Positions 28,026 through 37,565 of a stretch of DNA of 64,000 nucleotides are shown here, one piece after another. Source of the stretch: Bacilli bacterium. GTDB lineage: Bacteria > Bacillota_I > Bacilli_A > RF39 > UBA660. The notes under the pieces are model-generated. The model saw nothing but the letters and a program-made list of their open reading frames with translations. It was not told the DNA's origin and did not search any database. Every line of letters begins with the position of its first letter. The first letter of the stretch is position 1. Where the stretch lies: contig JAGAWU010000057.1 of assembly GCA_017941235.1 (NCBI GenBank), positions 1 through 64,000 on the forward strand, in the 5' to 3' direction. A program made the translations under genes and the position numbers.

Positions 28026-30581
28026 ATGAATAATGATTTAGAGTACAAAGAATTATCTTCTAAAAGTAAAGAAGAAATAATGGAACTATTTAAAACAAAT
28101 GAAGGTGGACTAAATATAAATGCTTTTCGTCATAGATTAGAAGAATATGGAGAAAACATCGCAACTAATAGAAAAAAGAAAACTCCATTATATTTTATGT
28201 TTGAAGCATTAAAAGATAAGTTTGTCTTAATATTATTTTTACTTGCCACAATTGATTTTATTACAGATGATAAAATAGGTGCTTTTATAATACTTGGTAT
28301 TACATTAATAAGTGTTATTATAAGGTTTAGTCAAGATTGGTCCACATATAAATTTAATGAAAAATTAAAAGAACAAATAAGGATATTTACTGATGTTATA
28401 AGAGAAGGCAAACAAAAAGAAATAAGACAAGAAAAAGTAGTCTATGGAGATATTATTACATTAAGTGCAGGAAGTGTTATACCAGCAGATTTATATTTGT
28501 TTGAAAGTAAAGACTTATTTATTAATCAATCAGCATTTACTGGTGAAAGTGCAGCAGTAGAAAAGAATATCAATATAGAAAGTAAAACTAATGATCCTAT
28601 AGATATAAATAATATATGTTTAATGGGGTGTAATGTTATAAGTGGTCAAGGAAAAGGTGTAGTTATTAAAACTGGACTTGATACATTTATAGGTAATATG
28701 AACAAACAAAAAGAAGTAGTTAAAGAAGAAACAACCTTTGATAAAGGTATGAATCATATTACAGGGCTTCTTATTAAATGTATGTTGATAATTTGTATAT
28801 TAGTATTTGTAATTTATGGAATGATAAGAGGAAATATCAATCAAGCAATATTGTTTGCTTTATCAGTCGCTGTAGGTATTACACCTAGTATGTTACCAAT
28901 GATAGTTAATGTTAACTTAACTAAGGGAAGTAAAGCATTAGCTAAAAAGAATACTCTAGTTAAAAGTATTAAATCAATTCAAAATTTAGGTTCTATGGAT
29001 GTGTTATGTACTGATAAAACAGGAACTCTTACAAAAAACAACATTGAACTACAAAAGTATATTAATGTTGATGGAGAAGATGATGATTATGTACTAAAAT
29101 GTGCATATGTTAATAGTTCTCTTGGTACGGGGTATAAAAACATAGTAGATAAAGCTATAATTCAATATGCCAAAAGTCATAATGTAGATATATCTAACTA
29201 TAAAAAAATAGATGAAATTCCATTTGATTATATGAGAAAAAGATCATCAATAGTTGTGACTCATCATGATAAAATTAGAGTAATTGCCAAAGGAGCATTA
29301 GAAGAAGTAATAAAAGTATGTGATATGGCACGAGTAAATGGAGAAGAGGTTCCAATTACAAAAGAAATAACAGAAAAAGTAAATAAAAAAGCCGAAGAAA
29401 TGGCAAAAGATGGAATGCAAGTAATTGCTCTAGCAGTTAAACCAGAATATATTGGTGTAGATGAGTATGATGCAGAAGATGAAGTGGATTTTACATTAAT
29501 TGGCTTAATTGCATTCTTGGATCCACCAAAACCATCAGCAGAACAAACTATTAAAAAATTAAAAGAATATGGTGTAGATATAAAAATACTAACTGGAGAT
29601 AATGCTTTTGCAACTAAAAATATATGTAATGCTGTTGGAATAGAAACTAAAATTTTAACTGGAAAAGAAATAGATGAATTAAATGATTATGAACTAAGTA
29701 AAAAAGTAGAAGAAATAGATATATTTGCAAGAATGAATCCAATGCAAAAAGAAAGAGTAGTATCAATTCTAAGAAAAAATGGACATTCAGTAGGATATAT
29801 GGGTGATGGAGTAAATGATGCTCCAGCACTAAGAAGTTCTGATGTCGGAATAAGTGTAGATGGAGGAACAGATATTGCCAAAGAATCAAGTGATATAATT
29901 CTTTTAGAACAAAACTTAGAAGTAATACATAATGGTGTTATAGAAGGTAGAACTGTTTATGGAAATATATTAAAATATATGAAACTAGCTTTAAGTCAAG
30001 ACTTTGGGGATGTATTTAGTATCTTAATTGCATCTATATTTTTACCATTCTTACCATTATTACCAATTCAAATGTTAATACAAGATTTTATTGTAGAATT
30101 ATCCCAAATTGGTATACCATATGATAATGTTGATGAAGGTTTCTTAAGGAGAGTAAAAAAGTGGGACATAAAATCAATAGGAAGATTTATGGTTATATTT
30201 GGAGTTATCTCATCAATTACAGATATAGTAGCATTCCTAGTATTCTGGTTTGTATTAAAATATAATTCAATGAATTTACAAGCTTATTTCCAAACAGCAT
30301 GGTTTGTTGAGTGTATTGTTACAGAAACATTTATGATATTTTATATAAGAACAAATCATATTACAAAATCTAGACCAAGTAATTCTTTATTATTATTAAC
30401 ATTCTTAACAATAGTTGCAACTATAACTGTACCTATAGTATTAAGCTTTACAACAGGATTTAACTTCGTAATATTACCAGCTATATATTATTTATATTTA
30501 ATTGGTTTTGTAGTAATATATGGAGTAATTGCACAAATAGTAAAAAGTATATATATTAAAAAATTTGGTGAGTGGTTATAA
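28026..30581 (+). CDS. mgtA: P-type Mg2+-importing ATPase (MgtA-like)
   Basis: The 851-residue membrane protein is a P-type ATPase of the P3B (MgtA/MgtB) group, which imports Mg2+. It has the actuator motif TGES, the phosphorylation motif CTDKTGT with Asp330, the N-domain, the hinge GDGVNDAPAL and about ten membrane helices. The M4 sequence VGITPSMLPMI and M5/M6 VELSQIGIPYDNVDE are characteristic of MgtA. ATG 28026 is chosen with AGGATGTGAG before it. No M-box riboswitch is visible in the 68-base gap upstream, so Mg2+ control by RNA is not supported. Confidence 0.92.
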   Translation: MNNDLEYKELSSKSKEEIMELFKTNEGGLNINAFRHRLEEYGENIATNRKKKTPLYFMFEALKDKFVLILFLLATIDFITDDKIGAFIILGITLISVIIRFSQDWSTYKFNEKLKEQIRIFTDVIREGKQKEIRQEKVVYGDIITLSAGSVIPADLYLFESKDLFINQSAFTGESAAVEKNINIESKTNDPIDINNICLMGCNVISGQGKGVVIKTGLDTFIGNMNKQKEVVKEETTFDKGMNHITGLLIKCMLIICILVFVIYGMIRGNINQAILFALSVAVGITPSMLPMIVNVNLTKGSKALAKKNTLVKSIKSIQNLGSMDVLCTDKTGTLTKNNIELQKYINVDGEDDDYVLKCAYVNSSLGTGYKNIVDKAIIQYAKSHNVDISNYKKIDEIPFDYMRKRSSIVVTHHDKIRVIAKGALEEVIKVCDMARVNGEEVPITKEITEKVNKKAEEMAKDGMQVIALAVKPEYIGVDEYDAEDEVDFTLIGLIAFLDPPKPSAEQTIKKLKEYGVDIKILTGDNAFATKNICNAVGIETKILTGKEIDELNDYELSKKVEEIDIFARMNPMQKERVVSILRKNGHSVGYMGDGVNDAPALRSSDVGISVDGGTDIAKESSDIILLEQNLEVIHNGVIEGRTVYGNILKYMKLALSQDFGDVFSILIASIFLPFLPLLPIQMLIQDFIVELSQIGIPYDNVDEGFLRRVKKWDIKSIGRFMVIFGVISSITDIVAFLVFWFVLKYNSMNLQAYFQTAWFVECIVTETFMIFYIRTNHITKSRPSNSLLLLTFLTIVATITVPIVLSFTTGFNFVILPAIYYLYLIGFVVIYGVIAQIVKSIYIKKFGEWL

Positions 30582-30637
30582 TAATTATATAAATATAGTT
30601 ATATATTTTCACAAAGAAGAATTAATATATAATTACT

Positions 30638-30665
30638 AAAAGACTAGAGTAAACTAGTCTTTTTT
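30638..30665 (+). terminator. Terminator of the Mg2+ ATPase gene
   Basis: AAAAGACTAG (30638-30647) pairs with CTAGTCTTTT (30654-30663), followed by T. The stem is nearly identical to that of the ppdK terminator. Confidence 0.88.
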
Positions 30666-30785
30666 CGTTCAGAAAATAGTAATCTTACGATCATTTAGAT
30701 TTTTAAATATTTAATTCATAACTATATGAGATTTAGCCAAATAGTAGTATAATTTATTTAGAAGAATTGGTGGTGATAATTTAAT

Positions 30786-31361
30786 ATGAGAGCTATATTA
30801 GGATACATCGTAAATATGATTCCTTACATGGTAATTACAATTCCTATTTATCTATTAATTAGATTCGTTTATTTAAAAAGTAAACACAAGAAACTAAATT
30901 GGCACCATGAAGTTGTCTTATTCTTATTTGTAATATTTATTGTAGGACTGGCATCACAAACAATAATTCCAAAATTTGAAACTGGGGTTGGAGGATTTAA
31001 AATTGTAAAAAGTGGTATTCATGAAACTAACTTGATTCCATTTAAAGTACTATTTGAAACATATAATGAAGTATTTGTTAATGGTTATATAAATTATTTT
31101 CTAATTAACTTTTTAGGTAATATAATTTTATTTATGCCATTTGGATTTATTATTCCATTATTATGGAAGGTATCTGATAAAAAAGTAATTGTTATAGGAT
31201 TTTGTTCATCTTTATTTATAGAGATATGTCAATTATTTTTAACAAGAGGAACTGATGTAGATGATTTGATTTTAAATACATTAGGCGTTGTATTTGGATT
31301 ATTATGCTATAAATTATTCTATAAGAAATTTAATAATAAAATGGATAAATTTAGATTGTAA
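30786..31361 (+). CDS. VanZ family membrane protein
   Basis: The 191-residue protein has about five membrane helices and the VanZ-family blocks: an N-terminal helix, the loop with NLIPF, the segment NFLGNIILFMPFGFIIPL and the late motif EICQLFLTRGTDVDDLILNTLG. VanZ-like proteins give low-level teicoplanin resistance in some hosts and otherwise have unknown cell-envelope roles. The context, a single gene with a TATAAT at 30748-30753, does not suggest a resistance cluster. Confidence 0.88.
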   Translation: MRAILGYIVNMIPYMVITIPIYLLIRFVYLKSKHKKLNWHHEVVLFLFVIFIVGLASQTIIPKFETGVGGFKIVKSGIHETNLIPFKVLFETYNEVFVNGYINYFLINFLGNIILFMPFGFIIPLLWKVSDKKVIVIGFCSSLFIEICQLFLTRGTDVDDLILNTLGVVFGLLCYKLFYKKFNNKMDKFRL

Positions 31362-31373
31362 TATTAAGATATT

Positions 31374-31406
31374 AGGAACGAAAGTTCCTTTTACTTGTGA
31401 TATAAT
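31374..31406 (+). promoter_or_regulatory. Short terminator and extended -10 promoter before the XRE gene
   Basis: AGGAAC-GAAA-GTTCCT (31374-31389) followed by four T ends the VanZ transcript. TGA-TATAAT (31398-31406) is an extended -10 for the next gene. The leader after it contains two GTTGCAAA copies and a GGTAG/CTACC hairpin, purpose unknown. Confidence 0.65.
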
Positions 31407-31539
31407 ATAGATATATTAATAGTGATTTGCTAATAAGGAAACTTAAAGTTGCAAAGAAAATTACAGTTGCAAAATGTAGTTGGTAGAAAAACTTTGAGTG
31501 CTACCACATAATAGAGTTATACATTGGGAGGTGTATAAT

Positions 31540-32439
31540 ATGTTTTTTGGAGAGAATCTTCAAATATTAAGAAAAAGAGATAATTTATCACAAGAAGATC
31601 TTGCAGATAAATTACAAGTTTCAAGACAAGCAGTTAGTAAATGGGAAAGTGGTACTGGATTTCCTGAAACTGAAAAAATAATAGCTATTTGTGATGTATT
31701 TAAATGTAGTATGGATGAATTAGTTAAAGGTAAAATATCATTAGATGTTAAATCTGAAAAAGAAGAATATGAAAGAATAATGAATAAACAAATATATGGT
31801 TCTATGTTAGGTGTAGCTATTATTTTGTTAGGTGTAACTATAATGATGATTTTAATGGGTTTAGCTCCAGCTGGTGAATTAGAAGAAAGATATTCAATGT
31901 TTGGTATAATATCTATTTTAATTGCTGTAGCAGTCGCAGTACCAACATTTATAATCACAGGAAATGAAGCGGAAAACTTTAAAAAAAATAATACTAAAAT
32001 TACAAATATGTATACTGATAAAGAATTAGAAAATATAAAAAGAAAAACAACAATTATTAAAGCTATTGGAATTTTTATTATATTAGTAGGTACAATAATA
32101 ATGTTTTCAACAATGGCTCTTAATATTTTTGGAGAAAGAACACAATTATCAGTTGCTTGTTTATTAGGATGCATAACAATAGCTATTCCATTTTTAATAT
32201 ATGCTGGTCAAAATGAAGAAAAAGTTGATATTGAGAAATATAATCTAGGCCAAACCAAAGAAGCTAAAAAGAATCAACAATTAATTGGAAAGATATGTGG
32301 AACTATAATGCTTGTCGCAACTATTATTTTCTTAATATGGAGTTTCACAACAAACATGTGGAATATTAGTTGGATTGTTTTTCCAATTGGTGGAATTCTA
32401 TGTGGTATTGTTGGAACAATATTTGGAAGCAAAGAATAA
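31540..32439 (+). CDS. XRE-family regulator with a multi-span membrane domain
   Basis: The 299-residue protein starts with a Cro/C1-type helix-turn-helix (LRKRDNLSQEDLADKLQVSRQAVSKWESG, residues ~8-36, read in two parts). It continues with about six membrane helices between residue 85 and the C-terminus. Such membrane-tethered XRE proteins are common in Firmicutes and may couple a membrane signal to transcription. Its target is unknown. ATG 31540 follows GGGAGGTG; the open frame upstream to 31498 is not used because it precedes this site. It is a single-gene unit. Confidence 0.87.
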   Translation: MFFGENLQILRKRDNLSQEDLADKLQVSRQAVSKWESGTGFPETEKIIAICDVFKCSMDELVKGKISLDVKSEKEEYERIMNKQIYGSMLGVAIILLGVTIMMILMGLAPAGELEERYSMFGIISILIAVAVAVPTFIITGNEAENFKKNNTKITNMYTDKELENIKRKTTIIKAIGIFIILVGTIIMFSTMALNIFGERTQLSVACLLGCITIAIPFLIYAGQNEEKVDIEKYNLGQTKEAKKNQQLIGKICGTIMLVATIIFLIWSFTTNMWNISWIVFPIGGILCGIVGTIFGSKE

Positions 32440-32507
32440 AAAAAGATTATAATTCAAACATTTATAATAGATAGTTGGTCGGACTATTAAGATATTCCGA
32501 ACTATTA

Positions 32508-32529
32508 AGAGGTAGAAATACTTCTTTTT
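32508..32529 (+). terminator. Terminator of the XRE gene
   Basis: AGAGGTA (32508-32514) pairs with TACTTCT (32519-32525; one G-U pair) around a GAAA loop, followed by T residues. Just before it, ACTATTAAGA is repeated at 32483 and 32501 with a TCGGA/TTCCGA inverted repeat. Confidence 0.75.
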
Positions 32530-32581
32530 CTTATGCACAAAATCGCATCCTAAACTTATTTTTATAAAAGTGATAGTTTTA

Positions 32582-32610
32582 TTGTATTTTTTTGTAAAAT
32601 AATGTAAAAT
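32582..32610 (+). promoter_or_regulatory. Promoter of the MoxR/Bat-like operon
   Basis: TTGTAT (32582-32587), 17 bp, TAAAAT (32605-32610), 30 bases before the first start codon. Confidence 0.6.
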
Positions 32611-32640
32611 ATATGTGTATTTATAATAAGGAGTGATTAT

Positions 32641-33627
32641 ATGAATAATGATGCTATTACTAATGAGGAACTTGAAAAAAGTAATAAGATAATTAATAGT
32701 ATTTTTGATTACTATTCAAAAAGAATAGTTGGCCAAGATAATTTAAAGAAAGCGCTTTTAATGGCTTTGATGGCTAATGGACATGTTTTACTTGAGTCTG
32801 TACCAGGACTTGCTAAAACGACTGCTGCTAAGGTTTTAACTAATGCTGTAGATGGTAATTTTTCTAGAATACAATGTACGCCAGATTTATTACCTAGTGA
32901 TATAATTGGTACTCAAATATTTAATTATTCAAATAATAAATTTGAAACTAAGATAGGACCAATTTATGCAAACTTTGTTTTACTTGATGAAATAAATAGA
33001 TCAAGTGCTAAAACTCAAAGTGCTACACTAGAAGCAATGCAAGAAAAACAAATTACGATAGATGGACATATATATAAATTACCTGAGATATTTACTGTAA
33101 TTGCTACACAAAATCCTATTGAACAAGAGGGTACTTATATACTTGCTGAAGCACAGCTTGATAGATTCTTACTTAAAGAGATTGTTAATTATCCTACTGC
33201 TAGTCAAGAAGTAGAAATACTTAATAGACTTGAGAATAAAGTGTTTGAAGAAAGTGAAGCAGTATCAAGTTTAGAAGATTTAAAATACTTACAAGATTTA
33301 ACTGAAAAAGTTTATTTAGATGAATCAATTAAAAAATATATATCTCAGATTATACTTGCTACTCGTGCACCATTAGGTTATATAGGTAAAGAACTTTCTG
33401 AGTATATTAATTTAGGTTCTAGTACTAGGGGTTCTATTGCTTTTATGCAATGTGCTAAAGCTCTTGCGTTAATAAATGGTAGGGGACATGTTATACCTGA
33501 GGATATAAAGGAATTAAAGTATAGTGTATTAAGGCATAGAATATCACTTAATTTTTCTGCCATAGCTGATAATGTAACAGTAGAACAAATAATTGATGCT
33601 ATATTTGGAGCTGTTCCAACACCATGA
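32641..33627 (+). CDS. MoxR-type AAA+ ATPase
   Basis: The 328-residue protein is a MoxR AAA+ ATPase, a chaperone-like enzyme thought to activate metal- or vWA-containing partner proteins. It has a GQDNLK start to the AAA domain, a Walker A of the form PGLAKTT, Walker B LLDEINR, the sensor segment VIATQNPIEQEGTY and the arginine-finger region EAQLDRF. It is the first of seven tightly packed genes. Its stop overlaps the next ATG (ATGA). Confidence 0.93.
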   Translation: MNNDAITNEELEKSNKIINSIFDYYSKRIVGQDNLKKALLMALMANGHVLLESVPGLAKTTAAKVLTNAVDGNFSRIQCTPDLLPSDIIGTQIFNYSNNKFETKIGPIYANFVLLDEINRSSAKTQSATLEAMQEKQITIDGHIYKLPEIFTVIATQNPIEQEGTYILAEAQLDRFLLKEIVNYPTASQEVEILNRLENKVFEESEAVSSLEDLKYLQDLTEKVYLDESIKKYISQIILATRAPLGYIGKELSEYINLGSSTRGSIAFMQCAKALALINGRGHVIPEDIKELKYSVLRHRISLNFSAIADNVTVEQIIDAIFGAVPTP

Positions 33628-34496
33628 AACTAAATTATATTAATAAAATTAAAGCTAATATTTCAATAGATTCTCAGAAAAAGTCATCTAATATATTAGA
33701 TGGTACTTATAAATCTATTTATAGAGGAAAAAGTATGAATTTTGAAAATCTTAGAGCGTATGTTCTTACTGATGATGTTAAGGATATAGATTGGAAATCT
33801 TCTACTAGAACAGGTACTTTGCTTGTTAAACAGTTTGTTGCTGAAAAGAAACATAATATTATGTTTATAATGGATACTGGTGTTAAAATGAGTGCTGATA
33901 CTGATTTTCATGAAAGTAAAAAAAATCTTGCTCTTTTTTTAGCGGGTACTATTGGATATTTAGCAGTTAAAAATAATGATTATGTTGGTATGTTGTTTTC
34001 TAAAAATAACAAGATTGATTTTAAACCATTTAAATATAATATGTATAATCTTGAAGAATACTTATGCGAATATGAAAGATGTGCAACTAATGATGATGTA
34101 GATATTAATGATTTACTTGAATTTACATATAAAAATATTCATAAAAGAATGATTATATTTGTTATAACTGATATTAATGGAATACAGAAGATTAAAACTA
34201 ATACATTAAAAAAACTAGAACAAAATAGTGATGTGTTAGTAGTTAATATTAATGATAATTATATGTTTGGGGATAGTATATATGATGTTTTAAAAGAAGA
34301 GTATCTTCCTGAATTTTTACTAAAAGATGCTGATTTAAATATTATAGAGCAAAATATTAAGAAAAGTGTTTTAGATAAAAATATTAAAAGATTTAAAAAG
34401 AATAATATACCAATTATATCTATTAGTTCAATAAAACAAATTAATTATAAAATAATTGAACTACTAAAGGAGCAGAGTTATGCGAGTAGAAACTGA
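33624..34496 (+). CDS. DUF58 domain protein
   Basis: The 290-residue protein has the DUF58 hallmark around residues 30-70 (YRGKSMNFENLRAY and DDVKDIDWKSSTRTG). A degenerate vWA-like fold begins at MFIMDTGVKMS. DUF58 proteins regularly accompany MoxR ATPases and may be their substrates or adaptors. It overlaps moxR by 4 bases and the following membrane gene by 17 bases, so the genes are translationally coupled. Confidence 0.92.
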   Translation: MKLNYINKIKANISIDSQKKSSNILDGTYKSIYRGKSMNFENLRAYVLTDDVKDIDWKSSTRTGTLLVKQFVAEKKHNIMFIMDTGVKMSADTDFHESKKNLALFLAGTIGYLAVKNNDYVGMLFSKNNKIDFKPFKYNMYNLEEYLCEYERCATNDDVDINDLLEFTYKNIHKRMIIFVITDINGIQKIKTNTLKKLEQNSDVLVVNINDNYMFGDSIYDVLKEEYLPEFLLKDADLNIIEQNIKKSVLDKNIKRFKKNNIPIISISSIKQINYKIIELLKEQSYASRN

Positions 34497-34944
34497 ATTA
34501 AGAGATATGTTTTCGTATTCTTTATTACCTTTAATACTTGTAGTGTTATTATTAATAATAACTATAATTATCCTTAAAGTTTATAAACCTAAAGAAAGAA
34601 AAAAACAAGTGATTACTAATGTTGTAGTACCACCTCGTAAGGATATTACTGTCATTAAAAAAAGATATTTAGAAGAAATAGATAAGCTGTTGCTAGGTGT
34701 TAATAATGGGGAAATCAAAAATAGAAAAGCTTATCAATTATTAAGTAAAATAGTTAGAAACTATATATATGAAACTACTAATATTAAAGTTCAAAATTAT
34801 ACACTTTCAGAAATAGAGAAAGTTAATATGCCTTCTTTATATGAACTTGTTAAAGAGTATTATGATCCGGAATTTTGTAAGGAGTCTTTAGGTAATATAA
34901 CTGATTCTATTGTTAAAACTAGAGAGGTGATTAAAAAATGGTAA
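34480..34944 (+). CDS. Small membrane protein of the Bat-like operon
   Basis: The 154-residue protein has one membrane helix near residues 14-34 and a cytoplasmic helical domain with conserved-looking RNYIYETTNI and LSEIEK segments. Position and size correspond to the DUF4381-like membrane component often found between DUF58 and the vWA genes in such operons, but similarity is too weak to be sure. ATG 34480 follows AAAGGAG at 7 bases; the end overlaps the next gene by 7 bases. Confidence 0.65.
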   Translation: MRVETELRDMFSYSLLPLILVVLLLIITIIILKVYKPKERKKQVITNVVVPPRKDITVIKKRYLEEIDKLLLGVNNGEIKNRKAYQLLSKIVRNYIYETTNIKVQNYTLSEIEKVNMPSLYELVKEYYDPEFCKESLGNITDSIVKTREVIKKW

Positions 34945-35951
34945 TAAGATATCCAATATTTTTAATAATTATTCCTCTAGTAGTATTTTTAATTTTATTC
35001 TTAGTAAAAAAGAAAAAAGGTGTTTATAAAGATGGTAGTAAGATTGCTAATACTGATTTAATTAAGAATACTGATTATTTTAAAAAGAAAATAAGAGAAT
35101 ATAAAATAATTAAGAGTTTTACATATATATCATTTATTGCTGTTATTATGTTTCTTTCTCTTCTTATTTCTAGGCCTAGTAAATTAGATAAGAAAGAGTT
35201 AAATAAATATAATAGAGATATTATTTTATGTATGGATGTATCTGCTTCTGTTGATGAACTTAATTTAGAGCTTGTAAATAGTTTAAAGGATACTGTAAGT
35301 AAACTTCATGGTGAAAGATTTGGTATTTCAATTTTTAATACTTCATCTATTCTTGTTGTACCTCTTACTGATGATTATGATTATATTATTAAGTCACTTG
35401 ATTTAATACATAGATCTATTGAGTTAAATTCTACATATGATATTTCGAATTATAAAAATGTAGATAATTATTTTTATATAAAAGATTATATACGAAGTGG
35501 AACACTTGAAGGAAATAAAGAAAGAGGTAGTTCTTTGATTGGAGATGGACTTCTATCTTGTGTATATAGTTTTTCTAGTAAAGAAAAAAATAGAACTAAA
35601 TTAATTATATTTTCAACTGATAATGAATTAGAAGGAGATCCACTTGTTACATTGAATGAGGCGGCTAAAATAAGTAAAAATGAAAATATTAAAGTATTTG
35701 GTATAGGTACTAAGATTATGAAAAATGAATTTAGGGAAGATTTTAGAAAATCTGTTTTGTTAACTGGTGGTAAATATTATGAACATTCTAATTCTACAGT
35801 TAATAACATAGTTAATGATATTGAGAAAACATCCACTTCGTTATTAAAAAGTAAAACACAAACTAGAAGATATGATGCTCCAGAAGTACCATTTATACTA
35901 TTCTTAGGGTTCTTTACTTTATTTATTTTCTTTAGTAAGAAGGTGATATAA
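34938..35951 (+). CDS. vWA-domain membrane protein, BatA-like
   Basis: The 337-residue protein has two N-terminal membrane helices (about 5-23 and 56-76), a vWA domain with the metal-dependent adhesion site DVSAS near residue 100, and a C-terminal membrane helix. This is the BatA layout. vWA domains bind ligands through a divalent metal; in Bat operons they are believed to form an envelope complex served by MoxR. The stop TAA overlaps the next ATG by one base. Confidence 0.88.
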   Translation: MVIRYPIFLIIIPLVVFLILFLVKKKKGVYKDGSKIANTDLIKNTDYFKKKIREYKIIKSFTYISFIAVIMFLSLLISRPSKLDKKELNKYNRDIILCMDVSASVDELNLELVNSLKDTVSKLHGERFGISIFNTSSILVVPLTDDYDYIIKSLDLIHRSIELNSTYDISNYKNVDNYFYIKDYIRSGTLEGNKERGSSLIGDGLLSCVYSFSSKEKNRTKLIIFSTDNELEGDPLVTLNEAAKISKNENIKVFGIGTKIMKNEFREDFRKSVLLTGGKYYEHSNSTVNNIVNDIEKTSTSLLKSKTQTRRYDAPEVPFILFLGFFTLFIFFSKKVI

Positions 35952-36889
35952 TGGTAATATTTCCAATTATCCCTATTTGGGTTATCTCTATTGTATGTGT
36001 ACTTTTAATAGTGATTATTTTTAAGTATAATAAGAAGAGTATACTTAGAATACTTATGGTTATATTAGTATTTATTATTAATTTAAGAATAATGATACCG
36101 GGGAGTGGTTCTGAGAGTTTATCGAGTGATTTGGATGTTTTATTAGTTGTAGATAGTACTATAAGTATGAATGCTTTAGATTATGGCAATAAAGAAACAA
36201 GACTTTCTGGTGCAAAAAAAGATTGTGAAAATATTATAAATGAACTTGAAGGATCTAGGTTTTCTATAATTAGTTTTGATAATAATGCTAAAGTATTAGT
36301 ACCTTTTACATATGATTCAGATATTGCCTTATCCTCAATTGATTTAATAACACCTATTAGTGAACTTTATGCTAGGGGATCATCACTTAATACACCTTAT
36401 GATGCAATCTTAGATGTTTTAAAATCTGATTCTGAAGATGATAAACGAAGTAAAATAATATTCTTTATTAGTGATGGAGAAATAACAGATGAATCTAAAT
36501 TAAAGAGTTTTAAAGAATTATCAAAATATGTAAGTGGTGGAGCTGTACTTGGTTATGGTACTGAAAAAGGCGGCAATATGAAGTATAAGAATAAATATAG
36601 TGATGAAGAAAGATACTTAATGGATTATTCTGGTAGTTATGGTATGGCAGTTTCTAAAATAGATGAGAAGAATCTAAAGAAGATTTCTAGTGATTTGAGA
36701 GTAGATTATATAAATATGAATAATCATAATAATATTAATTATAAGTTAAAAGAAATTAAAAGAAAAAATAATCTAAGGGTAACTGCTAATGATAAAAGTT
36801 CTTATAAAGATATATATTTTATTTTTATAATTCCTCTTCTTATTTTAATGGTTTTAGATTTTTATAAAATTAGGAGAAAATTTATATGA
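35951..36889 (+). CDS. vWA-domain membrane protein, BatB-like
   Basis: The 312-residue protein repeats the plan of its neighbour: N-terminal membrane helices, a vWA domain starting at LLVVDSTISMNALDY and a C-terminal helix. The metal site reads D-S-T-I-S, so the first Ser of the DxSxS motif is replaced by Thr, which should still allow metal binding. The Asp of the later motif is in FFISDGEITDE. Four-base ATGA overlap with the next gene. Confidence 0.87.
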   Translation: MVIFPIIPIWVISIVCVLLIVIIFKYNKKSILRILMVILVFIINLRIMIPGSGSESLSSDLDVLLVVDSTISMNALDYGNKETRLSGAKKDCENIINELEGSRFSIISFDNNAKVLVPFTYDSDIALSSIDLITPISELYARGSSLNTPYDAILDVLKSDSEDDKRSKIIFFISDGEITDESKLKSFKELSKYVSGGAVLGYGTEKGGNMKYKNKYSDEERYLMDYSGSYGMAVSKIDEKNLKKISSDLRVDYINMNNHNNINYKLKEIKRKNNLRVTANDKSSYKDIYFIFIIPLLILMVLDFYKIRRKFI

Positions 36890-37548
36890 AAAAAGTATTT
36901 AAAGTTTTAATCGTAATATTTTCTATAATACTTTTAAAATTAATTTTTACATTTACTATAAATGAAATTGTAAAATTTAATTTTAACCATAATAGATATA
37001 ATTCTAAACTTGTTAAGCTTTTATATGTGTTAAATATTAATGAATCATATATAGCTTATTATAATGATGGTAATATATCATATAAGAAGGGTGATTATGA
37101 TAGCGCTATTACAAGTTATGAAGAAGCACTTGAAAGAAAGCCTCCCAGAAAAAGGGTTTGTGATGTTAGAATAAATATGTCTTTAGCTATTATATATAAT
37201 ATCAATACAAATGATAAAAAGTATATAAATAGTGAATTAGAAGAAGCTAAAAAAGTTCTTTATAAGGATGGATGTGCTAATATAGATGATGATAATGGTT
37301 ATAGTAAAGATGCTGAAAAATTAGAAGAAGAAATAAAAAAATTACAAGAACAATTAAATAATTCTAGTAATAGTTCTGATGATGATCAAAATCAGGATGA
37401 TAATACAAATGATGATAATACTAAAACTAAAGAAATAGAAGAAAAATTAAAACAAATACAAAAAGATGCTAATCGTTCAAGAAAAGATGATATGAATGAT
37501 ACTGAATATATTGGTAATTATAAGTATTATTCTGGAAAGAGATGGTAG
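36886..37548 (+). CDS. Membrane-anchored TPR protein, BatC-like
   Basis: The 220-residue protein has one N-terminal membrane helix, then tetratricopeptide-like helices. The clearest is a repeat near residues 58-90 (AYYNDGNISYKKGDYDSAITSYEEAL). An acidic low-complexity stretch follows (SSDDDQNQDDNTNDDN). TPR proteins in this place in Bat operons are called BatC and are thought to scaffold the vWA proteins. It overlaps the long frame of the next gene, but the true start of that gene lies 17 bases after its stop. Confidence 0.8.
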   Translation: MKKVFKVLIVIFSIILLKLIFTFTINEIVKFNFNHNRYNSKLVKLLYVLNINESYIAYYNDGNISYKKGDYDSAITSYEEALERKPPRKRVCDVRINMSLAIIYNINTNDKKYINSELEEAKKVLYKDGCANIDDDNGYSKDAEKLEEEIKKLQEQLNNSSNSSDDDQNQDDNTNDDNTKTKEIEEKLKQIQKDANRSRKDDMNDTEYIGNYKYYSGKRW

Positions 37549-37565
37549 TTAAAGGTATAGTATAT